Assembly (NCBI RefSeq): GCF_900143545.1
Contig: NZ_FREV01000004.1
Coordinates: 434,001 to 498,000 of the forward strand
Source: Loktanella sp. Alg231-35
GTDB taxonomy: Bacteria; Pseudomonadota; Alphaproteobacteria; Rhodobacterales; Rhodobacteraceae
DNA: 64,000 bases
Direction: 5' to 3'
The stretch's first letter is position 1. Each line of letters starts with the position of its first letter. The notes below the pieces were generated by a model. The model saw nothing but the letters and a program-made list of their open reading frames with translations, did no database searches and was not told the DNA's origin. A program made the position numbers and the translations under genes. Of this stretch, positions 43,637-51,188 are shown piece after piece.

Positions 43637-43739
43637 GCCGCACGGACAGCGTACATATGCTTTAGATACCGCTGCGCGCTGGCAATTGCGCGCTGCTGGC
43701 CCTAAAACCAGCGGAAGTGGGCAGATTTTGGAGGCCTGG

Positions 43740-44132
43740 ATGGCACGTGGCGCAGGCGGAACGGACGGTGGCACCGGCACATTCTTGATCGGGTTGATCA
43801 TGATGGTGGGCGGCGGCTATCTGCTGCTGAACGGGATCGTGGTGCGGCCCAACTTTGGCATCGGCAGTCGGGTGTTTGGCATCGGCGGTGTGTCTATCAC
43901 CTCCGGCATGGTCCTGATCCCGTTTATGTTCGGGGTGGGGATGATTTTCTACAACTCGCGGAACTGGTTCGGTTGGGGGATCGCCGGGGCGTCACTGGTC
44001 GCACTGGTGTTTGGCGTGATTGCCAATATGACGCTGCAACTGCAACGGATGAGCGCCTTTGATCTGATTGTGATCTTGGTGCTGTTTGTTGGGGGGTTGG
44101 GGTTGTTTTTGCGGTCGTTGAGGGCTGGGTGA
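43740..44132 (+). CDS. Small multi-spanning membrane protein
   Basis: 130 residues. After a Gly-rich N terminus (ARGAGGTDGGTGTF) there are four likely helices: LIGLIMMVGGGYLLLNGIVV, VSITSGMVLIPFMFGVGMIF, WGIAGASLVALVFGVIANM and AFDLIVILVLFVGGLGLFL. GGAGG precedes the ATG at 43740 by 7 nt. I do not recognise the family. The 251 nt after it hold no gene, only decayed-looking sequence and the left inverted repeat of the next segment. Confidence 0.7.
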   Translation: MARGAGGTDGGTGTFLIGLIMMVGGGYLLLNGIVVRPNFGIGSRVFGIGGVSITSGMVLIPFMFGVGMIFYNSRNWFGWGIAGASLVALVFGVIANMTLQLQRMSAFDLIVILVLFVGGLGLFLRSLRAG

Positions 44133-44327
44133 AGGCGCACGGAGCGAAGGTCGGAATTGAGCCCAGAGTCCCCGATGCTGCACGCTGTACAAATGACCTG
44201 AACCTGCACAAAGCTGCCGTCCGACCTGTTTCAACCCTGATTGATGGGGAGGCTCACGCCGCCGCAGAGATACCCGAAAGCGGCCATTTACAAAGAGTCG
44301 CGGATTTATGACCCGAAAATGTCGCAG

Positions 44328-44364
44328 ATGCGGGACTTTGTTACCATTGGTGGTTGAGGCTTAG
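44328..44364. repeat. Left inverted repeat bounding a small low-GC segment
   Basis: Contains GGACTTTGTTAC and, 9 nt on, TGGTTGAGGCTTA. The reverse complement of both blocks recurs at 45346-45383, the first perfectly over 12 nt and the second with one mismatch. The ~1 kb between holds two unknown genes with visibly more A+T than their surroundings. Confidence 0.55.
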
Positions 44365-44383
44365 TCATTGAACAGCAGCGACA

Positions 44384-44800
44384 TTACCCATCGTGGTAAA
44401 ACATCGTAATCACGCCCTGATCCGACTCAAAATAAACCGACACACCATGGTCTGCCCTGATTTGAATGCGGTCTTCTGAGTTAAGTGCTGCGCCAGTTAT
44501 CGAGTTGGTCGCGTCCCCGTCTAATCTGGGATTCGAAAGACCATTCTGAATTCCATCAATGAAGTGAGCCATATCTGATCGACTTCCAGTAGCTTGAAAA
44601 TCAACTGAGAAATCGATCAACCCATCATACTTACATTTCGTCGCTACAGCGTTTGCGGGAAGGCTTTGAGCAACCGGACACGAGTTTGGAAATTTGCTGT
44701 ATCGCCAATCTTCACTAACCAACCAAGCAAAAAAACCGATCAGAGCAAGCCCAAAGGTAACTGCAAAGGTTTTCGCTATGCCCCATGATTTTATCCGCAT
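44384..44800 (-). CDS. Hypothetical membrane-anchored protein
   Basis: 138 residues with one N-terminal membrane anchor or signal (FAVTFGLALIGFFAWLV) and a periplasmic part with two cysteines (NSCPVAQ, ATKCKYDG) that could form a disulfide. There is no good ribosome site before the ATG, and base composition is more A+T-rich than neighbouring genes. It lies inside the inverted-repeat-bounded segment 44328-45383. No family recognised. Confidence 0.55.
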   Translation of the reverse strand: MRIKSWGIAKTFAVTFGLALIGFFAWLVSEDWRYSKFPNSCPVAQSLPANAVATKCKYDGLIDFSVDFQATGSRSDMAHFIDGIQNGLSNPRLDGDATNSITGAALNSEDRIQIRADHGVSVYFESDQGVITMFYHDG

Positions 44801-45004
44801 GAGAATTTACTAGAGCTAAGCTACTGTCTCCACAAGTCTGCGCGATAAGCCGTTTTTGAAATGGCGACTTCCGGGCTCGTTGCCGCCATTGGGCATCATC
44901 GACAACGGGCCACTTGCGTCAAGGTCCGCTGCGAGCCCATAGTTCCTGCATTCACTTGAAGCGCCCTATCGAAAGACGGTACGTTGAAGAAGCGTCACAG
45001 GGGA

Positions 45005-45349
45005 ATGAACGATAAGATGCAGAGCCAAGGAATTCCCGACAAAGTGCTGCAAGCATTGAAGCGGTTTGCAGTAGACGAACGGTTACTAGAAAATCTCAAC
45101 CCAAAGTCACAAATTGTCACTGATCTTGGAATTTGGGGGGACGATTTCTGCGAGTTCTACGAGATACTTAGCGAAATTTACGGCACAGAATACCTTATTC
45201 CCGCAGAGTGCGTCCCGAGCGAATTTGCATGGGCTGGAACTCTAAAGGGATGGCTACCCTTCAGCGACATGAAAAAAGCTGTCCCAGAGGCTTCACTAAC
45301 CGTTACGGAACTTGATGAGATCATGCGTGGACTTGGTTCCCAAGCATAA
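45005..45349 (+). CDS. DUF1493-like small protein
   Basis: 114 residues. The part NLNPKSQIVTDLGIWGDDFCEFYEIL resembles DUF1493 / acyl-carrier-like folds (…DDLGIxGDDxxEF…), followed by SDMKKAVPEASLTVTELDEIM. The start is uncertain: ATG at 45005 (GGGGA directly before), TTG at 44984 or ATG at 45017. A+T-richer than the surroundings and bounded by the inverted repeats. Family call is tentative. Confidence 0.55.
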   Translation: MNDKMQSQGIPDKVLQALKRFAVDERLLENLNPKSQIVTDLGIWGDDFCEFYEILSEIYGTEYLIPAECVPSEFAWAGTLKGWLPFSDMKKAVPEASLTVTELDEIMRGLGSQA

Positions 45350-45383
45350 GCCTCGACCAAGAGGCCGACTGTAACAAAGTCCG
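45346..45383. repeat. Right inverted repeat bounding a small low-GC segment
   Basis: Holds TAAGCCTCGACCA and GTAACAAAGTCC, the reverse complements of blocks in 44328-44364. It begins within the end of the DUF1493-like gene, whose TAA stop is part of the repeat. Confidence 0.55.
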
Positions 45384-45419
45384 CACAGCCGACCTTCAAC
45401 CTTCAATCGACCAACCGTT

Positions 45420-46994
45420 TCAATACCCCAAAGCACACCCGTCTTTCCTTGGATCACTCCCCCCCTCAAGCACCCCGTCTTCCCGCAGCAGGATCGCTTG
45501 TGAGCCGCCTATTGCTGTTTCGGGCCGTTGCACGTTGTGGCCTAACGCGCTCAGCTCCGCTTTGACCGTATCGCTGTAGCCATCTTCGACGTTCAGCGCG
45601 TCTGCGTCCGCGAAACATCGCGGCGCGTCCATGGCCGCTTGGGGTGTCAGTCCAAAATCGGTGATGTTCGTCACGAAACGCGCGTGCCCTGTGGATTGGT
45701 ATTGCCCGCCCATCACACCGAAGGGCATCAGTACGCGCGCCTCTTTCTTCAGCATTGCGGGGATGATCGTGTGCATGGGCCGTTTGCCGGGCGCCGCTTC
45801 GTTGGGGTGCCCTTGGGTTAGGGTAAACCCTGCCCCGCGGTTCTGGAACAGCACGCCGAATTTGTCCGACGCAATCCCCGATCCAAACGAATGGAAGACA
45901 GAGTAGATGAGCGAGACGCACATGCGGTCCTTGTCGACCACTGTGATATAGATGGTGTCCTTATGCACCGCCTCTGCCCCCGGCAGGCCGGCTGGCATTG
46001 CCTTTTTGGGGTCGATCAGGGCCGCAAGTCGAGCCGCTGTGTCGGAAGACGTCATATAGTCCAGTCGCGTCATGTGATCGGGATCAGACAGGAACCGGTT
46101 GCGGGTATCGTAGGCGAGTTTTGTTGCTTCCGCTTCGATATGCGCCCGCTGCGCACCCCATGGGTCCATGCCCGCGATGTCGAAGTGTTTGAGCATGTTC
46201 AGCAACAGGATTGCCGTCGCCCCCTGCCCGTTAGGCGGATGCTCATAAAGGTCCAAACCACCGTAGCCGCCCATGATCGGGTTGGTGTAGTTGCTTTCGT
46301 AGTTGGCGAAATCCTCTGGCGTGTGTGTGCCGCCCAGCGCTTGCAACGAAGCAACCATGTCCTTTGCCACATCGCCTTCATAGAAGCATTCGCGCCCGTC
46401 CATGGCGATTTTGCGCAACACCTCGGCCTGCCCCGGCGCGCGGAACAATTGCCCCGGTGTAGGCGCTTTCCCATCCACCAAAAACAAATCGCGGGCGCGG
46501 CCAGAGAGGTTGCCCACCGCCTTGGCCCAGTCCGAAGACACGCGGTCGGCCACGGGCACGCCTGCTTCGGCATAGTGGATCGCGGGGGCGAGTGCGGCCT
46601 TAAGGCCCAGTTTACCCCAATCCTTGGACAGCCGGCAGAAGGCATCAACCGCGCCGGGCACTGTTACAGCATCGGCAGAATACGGCGCAATCACATCGCC
46701 CTTGGCACGCAATTTTTCTGCGTCGATCCCCGCAGGCGCACGGCCTGATCCGTTCAGCGCCACGACCCGGTCTTCGCCCGGCGGTGTCATCAACACAAAG
46801 CAATCCCCGCCGATCCCGGTCATCTGCGGCTCGCAGAACCCCAGTAGCACGGCCCCGGCGATAGCGGCGTCCATGGCGTTGCCGCCTGCCTCCATCATCT
46901 GCACGGCGACCTTTGCGGCCAATGGATGCGATGTCGCACACATGCCGTTGGTGGCATAGACGGGCGAGCGGCCGGGGATATGAAAATTGCGCAT
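45420..46994 (-). CDS. Gamma-glutamyltransferase (Ntn hydrolase)
   Basis: 524 residues. Self-processing Ntn hydrolase acting on gamma-glutamyl compounds such as glutathione. The large subunit has GGNAMDAAIAGAVLLGFCEPQMTG-type features (GNAMDAAIAGAVLLGF). The presumed processing and nucleophile Thr begins TIYITVVDKD; downstream are HTIIPAMLKK and GVMGGQYQSTGHARF. No classical signal peptide is apparent, so it may be cytoplasmic, as in the YwrD-like branch. The ATG at 46994 has AAGGA upstream; an earlier start at 47033 lacks one. It may instead be a glutaryl-7-ACA-acylase-like member of the same family. Confidence 0.88.
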   Translation of the reverse strand: MRNFHIPGRSPVYATNGMCATSHPLAAKVAVQMMEAGGNAMDAAIAGAVLLGFCEPQMTGIGGDCFVLMTPPGEDRVVALNGSGRAPAGIDAEKLRAKGDVIAPYSADAVTVPGAVDAFCRLSKDWGKLGLKAALAPAIHYAEAGVPVADRVSSDWAKAVGNLSGRARDLFLVDGKAPTPGQLFRAPGQAEVLRKIAMDGRECFYEGDVAKDMVASLQALGGTHTPEDFANYESNYTNPIMGGYGGLDLYEHPPNGQGATAILLLNMLKHFDIAGMDPWGAQRAHIEAEATKLAYDTRNRFLSDPDHMTRLDYMTSSDTAARLAALIDPKKAMPAGLPGAEAVHKDTIYITVVDKDRMCVSLIYSVFHSFGSGIASDKFGVLFQNRGAGFTLTQGHPNEAAPGKRPMHTIIPAMLKKEARVLMPFGVMGGQYQSTGHARFVTNITDFGLTPQAAMDAPRCFADADALNVEDGYSDTVKAELSALGHNVQRPETAIGGSQAILLREDGVLEGGSDPRKDGCALGY

Positions 46995-47085
46995 AGGAGT
47001 GTCCTTCTTGTGCTGGCAAGAAGAGTAGGCCAAAGCACCGGGCTTGCAATGGCCTTTTGATCAGGGGATCCACACCAAGGATGCT

Positions 47086-48204
47086 TCAGGATTTGTAGCG
47101 GTTTCCGTACATCTTTTCCTGCAGCCCGGTGTACCACGTCTGAAAATCGGCAAAGGGCCAGAACAAAAAGAACGGCACCTGCAAGATACCAAAACCATAG
47201 GCGCGCACGGTGGGCAGCGTCCAGCGTTTGCGCACCGGATCGATCAGGCAATAGAGCGCCATGAACTTGGCAAAAGAGCCAATGAGCCGCAGGGCTGAGG
47301 ACAGCCGCTTATCACTATGAACACGGTGCAAAGACATCAGGTTGCGTACCCGGATGGTGTTGGCCCGAAAGCGTCCGACGTTGCTGTCATTGCCATCGGC
47401 ATGAAAAAAGCCAGCGTTGGTGGCATGCACCAGCCGCCCCAACCGGGACATCCGATAGGACAGGTCACTGTCATCATGTGGTGCGTAATACTTGAGCATC
47501 TCGGACCAACCGACTTGCACGCCAAATTTTCGCCGGAAGGTTGTGCGCCCGCCGTTGATCAAACCGCCTTCGCTGGCACCGGCAGCGCGTATTGGATCTG
47601 GTAGAGGGCTTCGGTCGACTGGTGGACCATAGGTTACAAAATGGCCATCAAGCGTAAGGAACTCTTCGAGCCAGTGGCGAAATCTACCGCGTATTGAGAG
47701 CGCCTGAGGCGCTGGCGCAGGAGTGGCAACCTCTGTGGATGTTGGGGCGTCGGGATCATAGGGGCCTTCTGTGAATTTCCCTGCCACCATCGCGATCAGG
47801 TCGTCCTTGTCGGTCTCGTAGATACCCATCACGATCTCTGCGGCGTCGGGATAAAGATAGATGTCATCGTCCAGAAAGAACACGATGTCCGATGTGGCCG
47901 CGCCCAGCGCCTGATTGCGTTGAAACGTGACCGACCGCACCTTTGCTTCTTCATAGACAAGCCGCACGGTTTGCCAGTCCTCTGCAAATTGGCCAAGCAC
48001 CAGATCGCGGTGTTCCGCCCAATTGTCAGACCCATCAACAACCACAACCTCGGATGGCGGGCGGCTTTGTGACAGCGCAAAGCCGATTGTCTGAGTCAGA
48101 AATTGCGGCCGATTGTACGTGGGTATGCATAGCGTCCAATTCAGGCTGCCTTGCGCGCTCTTGTCCGCGGCCGCGGCTACGCCGGATGTTTTGTCATCAA
48201 GCAT
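47086..48204 (-). CDS. Family 2 glycosyltransferase
   Basis: 372 residues. The GT-A fold starts LCIPTYNRPQFLTQTIGFAL, has the metal-binding acidic cluster in VFFLDDDIYLYPD and a later APHDDSDLSYRMSRLG motif typical of GT2. Two hydrophobic stretches near the C terminus (FMALYCLIDPV, ILQVPFFLFWPFADF) suggest membrane association. It likely adds a sugar to an exopolysaccharide or cell-surface glycan; no other polysaccharide genes are nearby. 91 nt separate it from the transferase gene upstream. Confidence 0.87.
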   Translation of the reverse strand: MLDDKTSGVAAAADKSAQGSLNWTLCIPTYNRPQFLTQTIGFALSQSRPPSEVVVVDGSDNWAEHRDLVLGQFAEDWQTVRLVYEEAKVRSVTFQRNQALGAATSDIVFFLDDDIYLYPDAAEIVMGIYETDKDDLIAMVAGKFTEGPYDPDAPTSTEVATPAPAPQALSIRGRFRHWLEEFLTLDGHFVTYGPPVDRSPLPDPIRAAGASEGGLINGGRTTFRRKFGVQVGWSEMLKYYAPHDDSDLSYRMSRLGRLVHATNAGFFHADGNDSNVGRFRANTIRVRNLMSLHRVHSDKRLSSALRLIGSFAKFMALYCLIDPVRKRWTLPTVRAYGFGILQVPFFLFWPFADFQTWYTGLQEKMYGNRYKS

Positions 48205-48215
48205 TGGGCGAAGCC

Positions 48216-48419
48216 ATGGAATTTACATCGGTCATTGAAAAGCAACCCAACAAAATACAAGAACTGCCGACGATATTGCGAAGTATTGCGCAAATTGCAA
48301 CCGATGCAATGCTGCTGCGGAGGATTGCGAAACGATATCCTGCTCTGGGTGAATTTGTATCATCCGACATCTGCATGATGATGACCCACAGGCTTTTCCT
48401 TTCCTGCGATCACGCGTAG
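48216..48419 (+). CDS. Possible small protein in the gap before the thiolase
   Basis: 67-residue open frame beginning EFTSVIEKQPNKIQEL and ending RLFLSCDHA, inside the 248-nt gap between divergent genes. It has an unconvincing ribosome site (GGGCGAAG). Residue use is protein-like (LPTILRSIAQIATDAMLLRRI could be an amphipathic helix), but this may be chance. Apart from it, the gap holds the promoters of the two flanking genes. Confidence 0.25.
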   Translation: MEFTSVIEKQPNKIQELPTILRSIAQIATDAMLLRRIAKRYPALGEFVSSDICMMMTHRLFLSCDHA

Positions 48420-48452
48420 CCTTCCTCCGAACCAAAAGCGAGGAGCCAGATC

Positions 48453-49607
48453 ATGCGCGACGTCTTTATCACCGGAGCGGCCCGCACGCCTATGGGCGGC
48501 TTTCAGGGAATCTTTGCCGATGTTGATGCCCCGTCCCTAGGAGGTGTGGCGATCAAGGCCGCCATGGCCGAAGCCGAGGTTGCAACCGTAGACGAACTAT
48601 TGATGGGCTGTGTTCTGCCTGCCGGTCAAGGTCAGGCCCCCGCGCGGCAGGCCGGGTTTGCTGCTGGGTTGGATGATACTGTGCCTGCCACCACGCTAAA
48701 CAAAATGTGCGGTTCTGGCATGAAAGCGGCGATGATGGCTTTTGACCAGATCGCTTTGGGTGCAGCCCAGACCATGGTTGCGGGCGGTATGGAAAGCATG
48801 ACCAATGCCCCTTATCTGATGCCCAAGATGCGCGCAGGTGCCCGCATTGGACATCAATCCGTGCAGGACAGCATGTTTCTGGATGGGTTGGAAGATGCCT
48901 ATGACAAGGGCCGGCTGATGGGTACCTTTGCCGAAGATTGTGCAGGGGCGTTCCAGTTCACCCGCGAAGCACAGGATCAATATGCGATTGCTTCGCTGTC
49001 GAATGCCTTGGATGCAGAACGCTCTGGCGCCTTCAAGGCCGAGATTGCCCCGGTGACGGTGCATTCCCGCAACGGCGAGGACGTGATTACCTGCGACGAA
49101 CAGCCCGGCAAGGCACGACCTGAGAAAATTCCGATGCTGAAACCCGCTTTTCGCAAGGATGGGACTGTCACAGCCGCCAACGCCTCTAGCATTTCCGATG
49201 GCGCTGCGGCCTTGGTGGTATCAGCGGACAAGTCCAAGGCGCGGGCGCGGATTCTGGGCCACGCCAGCCATGCACAGGCACCCGGTTGGTTCACCACTGC
49301 CCCGGTTCCGGCGGCACAGAAACTCTTGACCAAAATCGGCTGGACTGTCGATGACGTAGACCTGTGGGAAGTGAACGAAGCCTTTGCCGTCGTGCCTATG
49401 GCCTTCATGCATGAATTAGGCATTGCCCGCGACAAGGTGAATGTGAACGGCGGGGCCTGTGCGCTTGGCCATCCCATCGGTGCTTCGGGCGCGCGGATCA
49501 TGGTGACGCTGCTGAATGCGCTTGAAACGCGCGGCCTTAAGCGTGGCATCGCTGCGATCTGTATTGGCGGGGGCGAAGGCACGGCCATCGCCATTGAGCG
49601 CATCTAA
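48453..49607 (+). CDS. Acetyl-CoA acyltransferase (thiolase)
   Basis: Biosynthetic or degradative thiolase of 384 residues. The nucleophilic Cys is in TLNKMCGSGMKA; the C-terminal motifs NVNGGACALGHPIGASGARI and CIGGGEGTAI hold the catalytic His and second Cys. GAGGAG lies 7 nt before the ATG. It has no beta-oxidation partners nearby, so a role in acetoacetyl-CoA formation or fatty-acid turnover cannot be decided. Confidence 0.92.
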   Translation: MRDVFITGAARTPMGGFQGIFADVDAPSLGGVAIKAAMAEAEVATVDELLMGCVLPAGQGQAPARQAGFAAGLDDTVPATTLNKMCGSGMKAAMMAFDQIALGAAQTMVAGGMESMTNAPYLMPKMRAGARIGHQSVQDSMFLDGLEDAYDKGRLMGTFAEDCAGAFQFTREAQDQYAIASLSNALDAERSGAFKAEIAPVTVHSRNGEDVITCDEQPGKARPEKIPMLKPAFRKDGTVTAANASSISDGAAALVVSADKSKARARILGHASHAQAPGWFTTAPVPAAQKLLTKIGWTVDDVDLWEVNEAFAVVPMAFMHELGIARDKVNVNGGACALGHPIGASGARIMVTLLNALETRGLKRGIAAICIGGGEGTAIAIERI

Positions 49608-49659
49608 TTAGAAGGCGAACGAACGTGATAACGCAAAGCATGATGTGCAACGTGGTCCA

Positions 49660-50121
49660 ATGATGCATGTAAACTACACCGACCTGCACAAAACCGTTGC
49701 CGCCCTCACCGCCGGTGAAGATGACGAGGTCGCCCTAATGGCGACCGTCGCCTGCGAAGTGCATCACAGTGACGACCGGTTTGACTGGACCGGATTTTAT
49801 CGGGTGTCCGGGCCACAGATGCTCAAGATCGGGCCTTATCAGGGCGGGCACGGCTGTCTGACGATCCCTTTTGCCCGTGGCGTATGCGGCGCGGCGGCCC
49901 GGACCAGAGAACCGCAACTGGTGCCCGATGTTGATGCATTTCCGGGACATATCGCTTGCGCCAGCAGCACTCGCTCTGAAATGGTATTGCCGGTTTTTGG
50001 CAAAGACGGTGCCTTGATCGGTGTCTTTGATATCGACAGCAATCAACCTGACATCTTCACGCAAGACGACGTGGAAGGCCTGCAAGCCATGCTCAAATCG
50101 GTCTTTGCGCAAGGCGGGTAA
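49660..50121 (+). CDS. msrC: Free methionine-(R)-sulfoxide reductase (GAF domain)
   Basis: GAF-domain enzyme that reduces free Met-R-sulfoxide. All three redox cysteines of the family are in place: GGHGCLTIPF, RGVCGAAA and GHIACASS, followed by GVFDIDSNQ. 153 residues, normal length. The start is ATG at 49660 or the next ATG at 49663; neither has a strong ribosome site. It stands alone, with 94 nt and two palindromes before the XRE-cupin gene. Confidence 0.9.
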   Translation: MMHVNYTDLHKTVAALTAGEDDEVALMATVACEVHHSDDRFDWTGFYRVSGPQMLKIGPYQGGHGCLTIPFARGVCGAAARTREPQLVPDVDAFPGHIACASSTRSEMVLPVFGKDGALIGVFDIDSNQPDIFTQDDVEGLQAMLKSVFAQGG

Positions 50122-50146
50122 CCTGCCTAGAGTGCCTCCAACGTTG

Positions 50147-50160
50147 ACAAAACGTTTTGT
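50147..50160. promoter_or_regulatory. Perfect 14-bp palindrome upstream of the XRE-cupin gene
   Basis: ACAAAACGTTTTGT, a perfect palindrome whose left end overlaps a TTGACA (50144-50149) that could serve as a -35 box. A good -10 at 17 nt is not visible. Candidate operator, about 56 nt before the regulator start codon. Confidence 0.45.
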
Positions 50161-50181
50161 GAATGGGAGCGACTCAGTTAT

Positions 50182-50193
50182 ATGAAATTTCAT
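50182..50193. promoter_or_regulatory. Perfect 12-bp palindrome upstream of the XRE-cupin gene
   Basis: ATGAAATTTCAT is a perfect palindrome 22 nt before the XRE-cupin start codon. Palindromes at this place often mediate autoregulation by XRE-cupin proteins, so it is a candidate binding site. Confidence 0.45.
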
Positions 50194-50215
50194 GGTATTT
50201 TTTCACGAGGCCACA

Positions 50216-50782
50216 ATGCCCGGTAGTCGGGTGACCGTCGCAACCTTGGGTGCTGACATCCGCGCCTTGCGCAAGGCGCGTCGAATGACCTTGATGGATC
50301 TCGCCGAAGCGCTGAACCGCTCTGTTGGTTGGCTCAGCCAAGTAGAACGCGACAAGTCACACCCGGCGATTGCCGATCTTGGACGGATGGCCGAGATTCT
50401 GGATGTTTCTATCTCCAGTTTTTTGCAGGTGGGTGCCATCCCCGAGGAAGAAGGCATCGTTGTGCGCGCAGGCGCACGTCGCCCGATTGGCAGTCGCACC
50501 GAGGGCCTCACCGAAGCGTTGTTGTCGCCTGATCTGACCGATGATTTCGAGGTAATCCACTCGACCTTTGCGCCCGGATCAAAGCTCGATGAACCACTGA
50601 CGCGCCCAACCCAAGAGGTGTGCTATATCGTCAGCGGCAGCTTTGATATCAAGATTGACGACAAAGCCTTTACAGTCGCGGCCGGTGACAGCTTCCGCCT
50701 GCGCGGTGAGCGTTTCAGTTGGAAGAACCCCTACGATACCCCGTGCGAGATCATCTGGGTGATCTCTCCTCCGGTCTACTAG
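50216..50782 (+). CDS. XRE-family regulator with C-terminal cupin
   Basis: 188 residues. The helix-turn-helix (about 6-65) reads LGADIRALRKARRMTLMDLAEAL … GWLSQVERDKSHPAIADL. The cupin (about 110-188) has TRPTQEVCYIVSGSFDIKID and AAGDSFRLRGERFSW. Such proteins regulate amine, amino-acid or sulfur use in response to small ligands. The ATG at 50216 has GAGG 5 nt upstream; the longer frame from 50192 runs through the palindrome. It heads the methylated-amine gene cluster and is 8 nt before the GFA gene, so it may regulate its own operon. Confidence 0.9.
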   Translation: MPGSRVTVATLGADIRALRKARRMTLMDLAEALNRSVGWLSQVERDKSHPAIADLGRMAEILDVSISSFLQVGAIPEEEGIVVRAGARRPIGSRTEGLTEALLSPDLTDDFEVIHSTFAPGSKLDEPLTRPTQEVCYIVSGSFDIKIDDKAFTVAAGDSFRLRGERFSWKNPYDTPCEIIWVISPPVY

Positions 50783-50790
50783 GGGGTGCG

Positions 50791-51174
50791 ATGACGCATC
50801 GGGGCCGTTGCGAATGTGGTGCTGTCGCCTTTGAGGTGATCAAGCTGCGTGAAACGGTCACGTTCTGCCATTGCAGCCAGTGTCGGCGGATCAGTGGTCA
50901 CTACTGGGCCGCAACCCGTGCGGATGTGGCCGATGTGACCTTTACCGCAAAGGACGGTTTGGCCTGGTATCAGTCTTCTGAGGATGCTCGCCGTGGTTTT
51001 TGCAAAACCTGCGGATCAAGCCTGTTTTTCCAGCCTGTTGGCGCAAATCATCTAGGCATTGCCGCTGGTTGCCTTGACCTGCCCACTGCGATGACCGCTG
51101 CTAAGCATATCTTTACCGCCGATGCAGGCGACTACTACACCATCCCGGATGATGCGCCGCACATCCCTGACTAG
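50791..51174 (+). CDS. GFA family (Zn/glutathione-type) protein
   Basis: 127 residues with the zinc-binding pattern of the glutathione-dependent formaldehyde-activating family: GRCECGAVAF, CHCSQCRR and FCKTCGSSLFF. N-demethylation by the neighbouring dehydrogenases releases one-carbon units at formaldehyde level, so a role in formaldehyde handling fits, but GFA proteins are functionally diverse. GGGGG precedes the ATG at 50791. Confidence 0.88.
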   Translation: MTHRGRCECGAVAFEVIKLRETVTFCHCSQCRRISGHYWAATRADVADVTFTAKDGLAWYQSSEDARRGFCKTCGSSLFFQPVGANHLGIAAGCLDLPTAMTAAKHIFTADAGDYYTIPDDAPHIPD

Positions 51175-51188
51175 AGAAGGCGAACGAT

